Source of the DNA: Bdellovibrio sp. CG22_combo_CG10-13_8_21_14_all_39_27
GTDB lineage: Bacteria > Bdellovibrionota > Bacteriovoracia > Bacteriovoracales > Bacteriovoracaceae
Length of the DNA stretch: 64,000 bases
Assembly: GCA_002786715.1 (NCBI GenBank)
Contig: PCTW01000061.1
Location: 177,621 to 241,620, forward strand
Reading direction: 5' to 3'
Shown piece by piece: positions 1 through 8,320 of the stretch. The notes beneath the pieces were generated by a model. That model saw nothing but the letters and a program-made list of their open reading frames with translations, was not told where the DNA came from and did no database searches. The number at the start of each line of letters is the position of its first letter. The first letter of the stretch is position 1. The position numbers and the translations under genes were made by a program.

Positions 1-1
1 T

Positions 2-373
2 TACCAAGCAGGAGCCAGCGAATATATTACGAAACCGTTTAAGCGAAACGAGTTGTTAGTAAAAATCGAAAATATTTTGAGATCAGGTGGAAAACTTAAT
101 AAGAAGTTTAAACCTAAAGTTCAAATCAATGGTGTCGTTATTGACAATTTGTCAGCTAAACAAAATCAACTTTTAAGTCTTTTTGTGGAAAGTCCTGATC
201 GCATTGTCGACCGTGACAAGATCATCAACAGCATTTGGGGCGGGATGAATGTTCACGGAAAAGTGGTTGATGTGCATATTTACCACTTGCGTCGCAAACT
301 TTCTGACTATGGCTTTACTTTAAAGAGCTTGCGCGGTGGACAATGGGAACTCATTTCTACTCTTCTCACTTGA
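2..373 (+). CDS. Response regulator with winged-helix output, 5' truncated by window edge
   Basis: The reading frame is open from base 2 to the TGA at 371-373, so the start lies outside the window. The first visible residues (GASEYITKPF) are the end of a receiver domain, including the conserved Lys-Pro of its last strand. They are followed by an OmpR/PhoB-type winged-helix DNA-binding domain (about 85 residues) with the family signature DVHIYHLRRKL before the terminal hairpin. It should act as a DNA-binding transcription factor controlled by phosphorylation. Its partner kinase and targets cannot be seen here. Family assignment is firm; the role is unknown. Confidence 0.85.
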   Translation, partial: YQAGASEYITKPFKRNELLVKIENILRSGGKLNKKFKPKVQINGVVIDNLSAKQNQLLSLFVESPDRIVDRDKIINSIWGGMNVHGKVVDVHIYHLRRKLSDYGFTLKSLRGGQWELISTLLT

Positions 374-398
374 AACTTTCTCTCTCTATAGGCATAAT
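370..398 (+). promoter_or_regulatory. Possible sigma-70 promoter for aconitase
   Basis: TTGAAA at 370-375 and CATAAT at 393-398 are separated by exactly 17 bases, and the aconitase ATG follows 37 bases later. The -35 box overlaps the stop codon of the upstream regulator. No terminator is visible between the two genes, so read-through is also possible. Call based on sequence match alone. Confidence 0.4.
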
Positions 399-435
399 TC
401 ATTATACTTTTTTCAATAATTTAACGGGGTGAAGC

Positions 436-3093
436 ATGAGCAAAACCAAAACCACACTTTCGGTGGGAAACAAGAATTATCAAATCTACTCTCTCAAAAA
501 GGCTAAAGAATTAGGCTTGGCCAATATCGATAAGCTTCCGAGAAGCATGAAAGTTCTTCTTGAGAATCTTCTTCGTCATGAAAATGGAACGACTGTTGTT
601 TGGGACGACGTCAAAGCGGTCGATCAATGGGCCATCGATAAAAAAAGTAATCGCGAAATTGCCTATCACCCAGCTCGCGTAGTGATGCAAGACTTTACTG
701 GCGTTCCCGCGGTTGTCGATCTTGCGGCCATGAGAGAAGCTATGAAAACTCTTGGTGGCGATGTCGAAAAAATTAATCCACTTTGCCCAGTTGATCTTGT
801 GATTGATCACTCTGTTATGGTTGGTTCTTACGGACAAAAAGATTCTTTTGAGAAAAACGTAAAAGATGAGTATGAACAAAACATGGAACGTTACCGCTTT
901 TTAAAGTGGGGGCAAAAAACATTTAAAAACTTCCGCGTTGTTCCTCCTGGTACAGGAATTATTCACCAAGTGAACTTAGAGTATTTGGCCCAAGTTGTTT
1001 GGACCAAAGGTGATGTGGCTTATCCTGATACTTGTGTTGGGACCGATTCACATACAACTATGATTAATGGTCTCTCTGTTCTTGGTTGGGGTGTCGGTGG
1101 TATTGAAGCTGAAGCTGCAATGCTCGGACAGCCAGTGGCCATGCTCATTCCTGAAGTTGTTGGTTTTAAACTCCATGGAAAATTAAAAGAAGGCTTAACT
1201 GCTACTGATTTGGTTCTTGAAGTGGTTCAACGTCTTCGTAAGCATGGAGTCGTCGAGAAGTTTGTTGAATTTTACGGACCAGGGATGAAAGAACTTTCAC
1301 TTGCTGATCGTGCGACACTTGCCAATATGGCCCCAGAGTACGGAGCGACTTGCGGTTTCTTTCCTATTGATGAAAAAACGATTGAGTATTTAAAACTCTC
1401 TGGCCGTGAAGAAGATACCGTTAAATTGGTAGAAGCTTATGCTAAAGAGCAAGGGCTTTGGTCATATGCTGATGAAGCGGATCCTGTCTTCTCTAGCTTT
1501 CTTGAACTAGATCTTTCAACAGTAGAACCTTGTATTTCAGGACCTTCACGTCCTCAAGATAAGATTTTCTTAAAAGATGGCAAAGCTGCTTTTGATAAAG
1601 CCGCGCGCGAGACTTTTAAATATGAAGCAAGCGCAATGACTGCTGCTCAAAAAGTTGAAGGAAAAGATTTTACAATTAAGAATGGAGATGTGGTAATTGC
1701 GGCCATTACTTCATGTACAAATACTTCGAACCCCGCAGTACTAGTGGCTGCAGGTTTAGTAGCGAAAAAAGCTCATGAACTTGGACTAACATCAAAACCA
1801 TGGGTAAAGACATCACTTGCGCCAGGTTCAAAAGTGGTCACTGATTATTTAGTTGAGTCAGGACTTCAAACCCATCTTGATGCCATGGGATTTAACCTCG
1901 TTGGTTACGGGTGTACGACTTGCATTGGGAACTCTGGCCCTCTAATGCCAGAAATCAGTAAAACAATTAACGATCATAAAATGTTGGTAACTGCAGTTCT
2001 TTCTGGGAATAGAAACTTTGAAGGAAGAATTTCTCCAGATGTTAAGGCCAATTATCTTGCCTCTCCTCCTCTCGTCGTAATCTATGCGATTGCAGGAACG
2101 ATGAATATCGATCTCAACAAAGAACCAATTGGGAAAGATAAAAATGGCAAAGATGTTTTTATGAAGGACCTTTGGCCAGCTAATGACGAAATTGCCAATG
2201 TCGTTAATAAGCACATCACTGGTGAAATGTATAAGAAGAGATATTCTAACGTATTTGAAGGTGATCAAAATTGGCAAAATGTTAAAGCTCCAACTGGAGA
2301 AATGTTTGATTGGGAAGCCAACTCAACTTATATCCGTTGCCCCAATTATTTTGACGATATTGCCAAAGGCACAAGAGATGGTTTCAAATTAGACCACGCC
2401 AAAGTACTTGCTCTCTTTGGTGATTCAGTAACGACTGACCATATCTCTCCAGCTGGTAACATTGCGAAGGATTCTCCAGCTGCAAAATACTTAGATACCA
2501 ATGGCGTTCCAAAGAAAGACTACAACTCTTATGGATCACGTCGCGGAAATCACGAAGTGATGATGAGAGGAACATTTGCCAATATTCGTATCAAAAACGA
2601 AATGCTTGGTGGAGTTGAGGGCGGTTTGACTCTTCATCATCCTAGCAAATCTCAAATGACAATTTACGATGCGGCCATGAAATATAAAGAAGAGAAAAAA
2701 GAAGTCGTGGTCTTTGGTGGTAAGGAATATGGAACAGGCTCTTCAAGAGACTGGGCTGCAAAAGGTCCTTTCCTTCAAGGTGTAAAAGCAGTGATCGTTG
2801 AAAGCTTTGAAAGAATTCACCGTTCAAACCTTGTGGGGATGGGAATTCTTCCTCTTCAGTTTAAAAACGGTGAAACTCGCAAAACGTTTAACCTTAAAGG
2901 TGATGAAGAAATTTCATTAAGCCCAGTGGGTGACTTTAAGCCTCGTATGGATTTTGAACTCACTATTCATCATGCCGATGGTAATTCAACTAAGACGACA
3001 GTGATGTCTCGAATTGATACTTTGGATGAGATTAGTTATTTCAATAACGGTGGAATTTTACAGTACGTGCTTAGAAATTTAAAAAATAGCTAA
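436..3093 (+). CDS. acnA: Aconitate hydratase A
   Basis: This 885-residue protein is the usual length for the AcnA/IRP1 family. It interconverts citrate and isocitrate in the cytoplasmic TCA cycle using a [4Fe-4S] cluster. The three cluster cysteines are visible: C427 in the TSCTNTSNP motif, and C493 and C496 in YGCTTCIGNSGP. The swivel domain at the C-terminus carries the DSVTTDHISPAGNI and YGTGSSRDWAAKGP signatures. A GGGGTG ribosome site lies just ahead of the ATG. The gene ends at a strong intrinsic terminator and seems to be a single-gene unit. Nothing is missing or broken. Confidence 0.98.
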   Translation: MSKTKTTLSVGNKNYQIYSLKKAKELGLANIDKLPRSMKVLLENLLRHENGTTVVWDDVKAVDQWAIDKKSNREIAYHPARVVMQDFTGVPAVVDLAAMREAMKTLGGDVEKINPLCPVDLVIDHSVMVGSYGQKDSFEKNVKDEYEQNMERYRFLKWGQKTFKNFRVVPPGTGIIHQVNLEYLAQVVWTKGDVAYPDTCVGTDSHTTMINGLSVLGWGVGGIEAEAAMLGQPVAMLIPEVVGFKLHGKLKEGLTATDLVLEVVQRLRKHGVVEKFVEFYGPGMKELSLADRATLANMAPEYGATCGFFPIDEKTIEYLKLSGREEDTVKLVEAYAKEQGLWSYADEADPVFSSFLELDLSTVEPCISGPSRPQDKIFLKDGKAAFDKAARETFKYEASAMTAAQKVEGKDFTIKNGDVVIAAITSCTNTSNPAVLVAAGLVAKKAHELGLTSKPWVKTSLAPGSKVVTDYLVESGLQTHLDAMGFNLVGYGCTTCIGNSGPLMPEISKTINDHKMLVTAVLSGNRNFEGRISPDVKANYLASPPLVVIYAIAGTMNIDLNKEPIGKDKNGKDVFMKDLWPANDEIANVVNKHITGEMYKKRYSNVFEGDQNWQNVKAPTGEMFDWEANSTYIRCPNYFDDIAKGTRDGFKLDHAKVLALFGDSVTTDHISPAGNIAKDSPAAKYLDTNGVPKKDYNSYGSRRGNHEVMMRGTFANIRIKNEMLGGVEGGLTLHHPSKSQMTIYDAAMKYKEEKKEVVVFGGKEYGTGSSRDWAAKGPFLQGVKAVIVESFERIHRSNLVGMGILPLQFKNGETRKTFNLKGDEEISLSPVGDFKPRMDFELTIHHADGNSTKTTVMSRIDTLDEISYFNNGGILQYVLRNLKNS

Positions 3094-3100
3094 TGAGTCT

Positions 3101-3127
3101 GGCCCTCTTAATGAGGGCCTTCTCTTT
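3101..3127 (+). terminator. Intrinsic terminator after acnA
   Basis: GGCCCTC (3101-3107), a five-base loop and GAGGGCC (3113-3119) form a perfect 7-bp stem, followed by a T-rich run (TTCTCTTT). It starts eight bases after the aconitase stop codon. Confidence 0.85.
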
Positions 3128-3144
3128 AATTGGGAGGCTAGGGA

Positions 3145-3501
3145 ATGGCCAAAATCTTTCATATTATTTCAAAAGCCGATTGGGACTTGGCCCAGAAAAA
3201 GGGGATTTATGAACCTGAATCTCTTCAAAATGAAGGCTTTATTCACTTCTCAAAAACTGATCAAGTCAAAAATGTAGCTGATCATCTCTATAAAGGAAGA
3301 TCAGGAATGGTTTTGTTAAGAGTTGATGAGAGCAAGATTATGTCGAAGATTGTCTATGAAGTTCCTAAAGAAGCCCCTTATTCCGAAATTAAATTCCCGC
3401 ATATTTACGGCCCACTTCATTTAGATGCTGTTGAAGCTGCTATTGCTTTTCCTTGTTCAACAGACGGAACTTTTGCCTTACCCGATAATCTCTTAAAGTA
3501 G
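3145..3501 (+). CDS. DUF952 family protein
   Basis: This 118-residue soluble protein matches the DUF952 family in length and motifs: an N-terminal IFHI strand, the GFIHFS motif near residue 32, and FPHIYGPL near residue 90. The biochemical function of this family is not established, so none is assigned. It begins 24 bases after the acnA terminator hairpin. A MscS channel gene follows after only 13 bases, so it probably heads the channel/ATPase operon in transcriptional terms. Whether it works with the channels is unknown. Confidence 0.85.
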   Translation: MAKIFHIISKADWDLAQKKGIYEPESLQNEGFIHFSKTDQVKNVADHLYKGRSGMVLLRVDESKIMSKIVYEVPKEAPYSEIKFPHIYGPLHLDAVEAAIAFPCSTDGTFALPDNLLK

Positions 3502-3514
3502 AGGTATTTTTAAA

Positions 3515-4378
3515 ATGGAATCACTTACTTATCTGAAAGACATGTGGGGTTATTTAACCCATCCTTTGTTTGAAATTAATGGTCATGCCTTTTCTTTCAT
3601 GTCTATGGTAACGGCGATTGCTATTTTTGTGATTGGTCTCAAACTATCGAAAGTTGCAGAAAAAATTATCGGAAATTTTTTCTCTGATAAAGGTGTTGAG
3701 AAAGGTGTTCAAGCATCAGTCGAGAGGATAACTCGATATATCGTCATGATAACGGCCATGTTTATGGCCTTAGATACAGTTGGTGTTTCACTAAAGTCCT
3801 TGGCCGCTCTTGGTGCCGTCTTAATGGTTGGTATCGGATTTGGTTTACAAAATATTGCACAAAACTTTATTTCTGGATTGATTATTTTATTAGAACGCCC
3901 GGTTCGAGTGGGGGATTTGATTAAAGTAGGCGATATTACCGGTAAAATTACCGATATTTCAGCTCGCTATACTGTCGTTCAAACACGTGATGACATATCG
4001 ATCATCGTTCCTAACTCTCAACTCATTTCTGAACAAGTGACAAGCCAGACCTTCAACTCTGAGCAAATTCGCTTTGGGGTTGATGTTGGGGTTGCTTATG
4101 GCAGTGATGTTCGTTTGGTCGAAAAAATCCTGTTTGATGTAGCGATGATGCATAAAGATGTACTTAAAAATCCAGCTCCCAGTGTTTTCTTTACCAATTT
4201 CGGTGAAAGTAGTCTCGATTTTAGACTTTTGGTTTGGGTCGAAGATCTTTGGCACTATGAAAAAATTCTTTCCGACTTGAGATTTGCTATAGATCAAAGC
4301 TTTAGAGATCATAACGTAACGATTCCTTTTCCCCAAAGAGACCTGCATATTGTTTCTGGCTTAGAAAAGAGGTTTTAA
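3515..4378 (+). CDS. MscS-family mechanosensitive channel (first of two)
   Basis: A 287-residue inner-membrane protein with three predicted helices and then the pore-lining MscS signature. Gly/Ala-rich TM3 is at about residues 95-120 (VLMVGIGFGLQNIAQNFISG), followed by LLERPVRVGDLIKV, the start of the cytoplasmic beta domain. Size and order match small-conductance E. coli-type MscS channels, which release solutes on hypo-osmotic shock. The stop at 4378 is two bases before the TTG start of the big ATPase gene, so the two are co-transcribed and probably translationally coupled. A second MscS follows the ATPase, an arrangement that suggests a shared assembly. Confidence 0.93.
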   Translation: MESLTYLKDMWGYLTHPLFEINGHAFSFMSMVTAIAIFVIGLKLSKVAEKIIGNFFSDKGVEKGVQASVERITRYIVMITAMFMALDTVGVSLKSLAALGAVLMVGIGFGLQNIAQNFISGLIILLERPVRVGDLIKVGDITGKITDISARYTVVQTRDDISIIVPNSQLISEQVTSQTFNSEQIRFGVDVGVAYGSDVRLVEKILFDVAMMHKDVLKNPAPSVFFTNFGESSLDFRLLVWVEDLWHYEKILSDLRFAIDQSFRDHNVTIPFPQRDLHIVSGLEKRF

Positions 4379-4380
4379 TC

Positions 4381-7300
4381 TTGAAAATTGTTTTTCTCTC
4401 TCTTTTCCTTTTGATATCTACCAATGTGTTTGCCATTGAATGCAATGACTCTAAGACTATCTCTCAAGCTTATTCAATTGAGAAAGAAAAGTGGTCTACT
4501 TCTATTAAGCTGCTTACAGGACTCTTAGAAGGTGTCCCAATTGATGGAGCCACTCCTTTAGAGTCCACTAAAAAGCTTCTCTTAACGAAAGAAAGTGAAA
4601 TTAGTGATGTCAAAAAGAAACTTAATGAAGACCGTATTGATTTTATTTATCGCGATTGTCTAAAAGATTCAAAAATTGAGAGCATGATCGAATTAGATCG
4701 CCTTTACGATCTCCGTAAAGGTTTATTGATAAAGCTCCTCGATCTTCCTTTTGAAAAAAGGAACTCACTTGTTTCGCTATATCAGGTATCGACTTCTCAA
4801 GAAGCAGTAACTGTTCAAATTAAAACTGAACGGGATGAGGCGATAAAGGCGAAAGAGGAATCAGATAAGCAAATTGAAAAAGCTAAAATTGAAGCGCAAA
4901 AAGCCCAAGATGCTGTTCAGAAGGCCCTCGCATCTATTCGAGGAGAGATTGAAAGCTATAGAAGTGATCTTGCTTCAAAAGAAATTAAATGGACAACGGA
5001 ACTTGAGTTAAAGTCCAATTGGTACCTCGAAAAAAGTAAAGAACTTGCCTCCGTAAACACATTGCTTTTAAGAGGCGGAAGTGATTCGGAGCTTTTAGAT
5101 TCTTATCGGAAAGTTTTGGAACTTTGGCGATCGATGCTTTCAGATACATTTGGGCTTTTGGATCGTCACAAAGAATTTTTGCAGATCCCAGCTCCTAAAG
5201 CTCCGGGCCAACCGGTGGCACTCACAGCTGAGACGGAACAAACTTGGGCAGACATCACTAAAAGTTATGAAGAAGCTGATATCTTTTGGCAAAACTTGCG
5301 GTTAAAAACTCAGCAACGACTTGAAAGAGAACTCAGCCTGCATTACGGATTACTCCTAGAAACTAGTAAATTGCGATCAATGCTCTTTGATGAAGGGAAA
5401 AGAAGAGGGCTGTTAACGATAGATCTTCTCTCAACCGATACATTGCTCGATTTTAAACGTGAATTTCAAATTATCCCTTATCGATTTATAGCTACTTTTT
5501 CAGTGAAATGGATTGGAACCAAACAACTTTTAAGTGAAGGCCCAAAAGGCGTTGCCTCAGTGATCAAGGATATCTTCCTTCTCCTCGTGGTCATTCTCAT
5601 TCCTTTATTAATGTGGAAAAGTACTAAAAAAGCCACCGAAGGTTTTGAAAAGCTTCGCTACAACTTACTTCGAAAGCAATGGTCCAGCCACAAAGAAGGG
5701 CACTTTGTTTTCTATCTCCAAAAATTTGTTCCTTATATCCCTTGGCTTTTAGGCGTTGTTTTTCTTAAAATTGCTCAGTTTCTCATTATTCACACAGCGT
5801 TTCCAGAGCTTAGTAAAGTATTGGACTATGCTTATTACTTGATTTGGTACAACGTTTTTAAATTAATATTAACGAATTTGCTAAGTGCAGTTTCATTAAG
5901 TGCCAATTACAGTTCTAATATCGAATTAAAGAATAAGGTTAATAGAGTCTCCGGGATTATTGGGACCGTCCTTTTTTCTTCTTTAGCAACACTCGAATTA
6001 TTCGAAGGTGTTGTAGGTCGTGGTCTCATTTATAATGCTATTCATACACTCCTCGTTTACGGTGGAATGGTCCTCTTATTTCAATTGGCCACTTCTTGGA
6101 AAGTTGAGATTGAAGTCTTTTTTAAACGTTTTTCTAGTCCGAAAACTTTGGAAGTGATTAATTTCTTGTTATCCAAGAAATGGAGTCTCGTTCTCGTGAG
6201 TCTTCCTCTTTTGTTGTGGATCGTCTTTTTACACGTAGGCAATCAGTTCGTTCAATGGAGTTCTCGTTTTGATTTTTCAAAAAAGATTTCAGCTCGGCTT
6301 TTTAAGCGTCGCCTCGAAAGTTCAGAAGTAGAAGAAACGGGCGAGTCAATTCCTCCAGAGTATCGCAAGCTCTTTACCTACGATCCGCTTGATGATGAAG
6401 AGTTTAAAATTGAACCGAGTCTTAGTTTAACTCCTGATCTCATAGAGCAAGTTCATTCGTGGAGTGCTTTTGTCTATGGTGAGGATGAAATAGAAGATGA
6501 GACTGAAGTTGAAGAACATTCAGTCGCTATTTATGGCCCAAAGGGAAGTGGTAAAAGTTCACTTTCTAATGATTTGGGCCACAAGCTTAAGGATGTAGAG
6601 GTTATCACTTTAAAACTCAATCGCAGAATTTCTTCTCGTGAAAAATTTCTGCGTTTTGTTTCTCAAAGACTTAATGTTGAACTTGAAAATGGCGCTCTTG
6701 ATCTCAGAAGACTCGACTCCAAACTCAAAAAGACTGTTGTCATAATTGACGATGCTCATAACCTTTTCCTATCGCATGTGAATGGATTCGATGCCTATAA
6801 GACTTTTCTTGAGCTGATCAATGCACAAACTCGCAATATCTTCTGGATTGCTTTTTTTAATGATCATGCATGGAACTTCTTGAATAATGTTTTTGGCAGA
6901 AACCAATATTTTAGCTCAGTATTAAGCATGAAGAAGTGGAAGGAGTCAGACATTCAAAATATGATTATGAATCGTCATAAGAAAAGTGAATTTAAATTGT
7001 CATTTGATGAAATAATTAATGCTTCCCGCGGACAACTTGAAGTTAATCCCTATGCTCATGTTGAGACAAAATTCTTTAGACTCTTATGGGAGCAATCTCG
7101 AGGTAATCCAAGAGTCGCTATTTATTTGTGGCTCTCATCGTTAAGTCGTAAGGATCATGTCACAATCAAAGTTGGTATTCCCGATGATCCAGAAACAAAG
7201 TATTTAACTTCATTAGCTGAAGTTTCATATTTTGTTTATGCAGAAATTGTTAAGCATGAAAATATGAATTCTAGAGAGTTGATCCAAACTTCCGGCTTAG

Positions 7301-7452
7301 AAGAAGGTATTGTTCGCAATGCACTCAAACAAGGCCTTGAAGGAAGTTTTCTCTATCGTTCCACTACGGGACGCTACCGCATGACGACTCGATTTCAAAA
7401 TGATCTCATTTCAATCCTTAAAACAAAGAATATGATTTATGCCATCGAGTGA
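4381..7452 (+). CDS. MscK-like membrane protein fused to a P-loop ATPase
   Basis: I do not recognise this 1023-residue protein as a named family. It starts at TTG two bases after the MscS stop. Visible order: signal peptide (1-18); a long periplasmic part with coiled coil at about 150-210; about six membrane helices between 395 and 625 (for example FLLLVVILIPLLMW ending near 412); an acidic linker; then a cytoplasmic ATPase with Walker A GPKGSGKS at 719-726 and Walker B VVIIDD at 786-791 followed by AH. The last ~70 residues look like a small winged-helix domain. A periplasmic coiled coil plus a multi-helix membrane module recalls the front half of MscK/KefA channels, but the pore domain is missing and an AAA/STAND-like ATPase takes its place. 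Separate MscS genes on both sides could supply the pore. Function is inferred, not known. Confidence 0.8.
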   Translation: MKIVFLSLFLLISTNVFAIECNDSKTISQAYSIEKEKWSTSIKLLTGLLEGVPIDGATPLESTKKLLLTKESEISDVKKKLNEDRIDFIYRDCLKDSKIESMIELDRLYDLRKGLLIKLLDLPFEKRNSLVSLYQVSTSQEAVTVQIKTERDEAIKAKEESDKQIEKAKIEAQKAQDAVQKALASIRGEIESYRSDLASKEIKWTTELELKSNWYLEKSKELASVNTLLLRGGSDSELLDSYRKVLELWRSMLSDTFGLLDRHKEFLQIPAPKAPGQPVALTAETEQTWADITKSYEEADIFWQNLRLKTQQRLERELSLHYGLLLETSKLRSMLFDEGKRRGLLTIDLLSTDTLLDFKREFQIIPYRFIATFSVKWIGTKQLLSEGPKGVASVIKDIFLLLVVILIPLLMWKSTKKATEGFEKLRYNLLRKQWSSHKEGHFVFYLQKFVPYIPWLLGVVFLKIAQFLIIHTAFPELSKVLDYAYYLIWYNVFKLILTNLLSAVSLSANYSSNIELKNKVNRVSGIIGTVLFSSLATLELFEGVVGRGLIYNAIHTLLVYGGMVLLFQLATSWKVEIEVFFKRFSSPKTLEVINFLLSKKWSLVLVSLPLLLWIVFLHVGNQFVQWSSRFDFSKKISARLFKRRLESSEVEETGESIPPEYRKLFTYDPLDDEEFKIEPSLSLTPDLIEQVHSWSAFVYGEDEIEDETEVEEHSVAIYGPKGSGKSSLSNDLGHKLKDVEVITLKLNRRISSREKFLRFVSQRLNVELENGALDLRRLDSKLKKTVVIIDDAHNLFLSHVNGFDAYKTFLELINAQTRNIFWIAFFNDHAWNFLNNVFGRNQYFSSVLSMKKWKESDIQNMIMNRHKKSEFKLSFDEIINASRGQLEVNPYAHVETKFFRLLWEQSRGNPRVAIYLWLSSLSRKDHVTIKVGIPDDPETKYLTSLAEVSYFVYAEIVKHENMNSRELIQTSGLEEGIVRNALKQGLEGSFLYRSTTGRYRMTTRFQNDLISILKTKNMIYAIE

Positions 7453-8266
7453 TATCAGCGCCCTAATTGAAGCGGGCTCTTTATTTAAGTTTAGAAATAT
7501 ATCCTATCTCATCATAGGTATGGTGACTCTTGTTTGGAGTGTGCGCTTTATTCAAGATAGAGCAAAGTCTCTTCATGAGAAATTTCCAGCACGCAGACTG
7601 CTCATTCTTCAAATTGTAACGATTTTCACTTTTTTCATTTATATTTTTGGAACAATCTTTTTGGTGATGAATGCCCTTCGTCCTCCAAGAGAACTTTTGA
7701 TTGCACTGGGTGGATCAGCTGCGGTAGCCATTGGTTTTGCAACTAAAGATATTTTTGCTTCACTTGTGGCAGGCCTTATTTTGCTTTTTGATCGGCCTTT
7801 TCAAGTGGGTGATCGTGTAAAATATGGCGAAATCTATGGAGAAATTAATAGCATTGGACTTCGTGCAGTTCGCTTAGTTACATTAGACGATTCAGTGGTA
7901 ACTATTCCGAATCTCAAATTTATTACCGATGCCGTTTCTTCAGGAAATGCTGGGGCCCTCGATATGATGATTGAAATTCCTTTTTATATCTCTCTCGATG
8001 AAGATGTGAAAAAGGTTAGAGATCTTCTCTACGAGATTGTAGTGACCTCGCGTTTTGTTTATTTAAAAAAGCCTGTAAGTATTGTGGTTAAGGAAGTCGA
8101 AATTGCCGGCCGTCTGGCCTACCGTTTAACAATCAAAGCCTATGTATTAGATGTGCGTTACGAGAAATCTTTTGAAACAGATGTAACCATCCGTGCCAGC
8201 CGTTATTTCCAAGAGCTGGCCGTTCGTCGACCTCTTTTATTTGTAGCAAGCCCGACATCGAAGTGA
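7439..8266 (+). CDS. MscS-family mechanosensitive channel (second of two)
   Basis: A 275-residue channel protein with three predicted membrane helices. The pore helix region at about residues 85-115 has the motif GGSAAVAIGFATKDIFASL and is followed by LLFDRPFQVGDRVKYGEIYGEI, which opens the MscS beta domain. The ATG lies inside the end of the ATPase gene (14-base overlap in another frame), which indicates translational coupling. It differs clearly from the first MscS of the operon, so the two are not a recent duplication and may form different pores. It ends at a convergent terminator. Confidence 0.93.
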   Translation: MPSSDISALIEAGSLFKFRNISYLIIGMVTLVWSVRFIQDRAKSLHEKFPARRLLILQIVTIFTFFIYIFGTIFLVMNALRPPRELLIALGGSAAVAIGFATKDIFASLVAGLILLFDRPFQVGDRVKYGEIYGEINSIGLRAVRLVTLDDSVVTIPNLKFITDAVSSGNAGALDMMIEIPFYISLDEDVKKVRDLLYEIVVTSRFVYLKKPVSIVVKEVEIAGRLAYRLTIKAYVLDVRYEKSFETDVTIRASRYFQELAVRRPLLFVASPTSK

Positions 8267-8281
8267 AGAGTAAAAAAGGTG

Positions 8282-8310
8282 AGGGAACGCAATTTTCAAC
8301 TACGTTCCCT
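8282..8310. terminator. Bidirectional terminator between convergent genes
   Basis: AGGGAACG (8282-8289) and CGTTCCCT (8303-8310) form an 8-bp stem with a 13-base loop. A T-rich stretch follows on the plus strand, and an A run on its left gives a T run on the minus strand. It sits between the MscS operon and the tricorn-like gene, so it can serve both. Confidence 0.7.
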
Positions 8311-8320
8311 GTTAAATAAT

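Noticed and set aside
511..879. Long minus-strand open frame inside aconitase (also similar ones at 1942-2277, 3959-4348, 9685-10032)
   Set aside because: They lie opposite strongly conserved genes, have no ribosome site and no recognisable protein features; they follow from codon use of the real gene.
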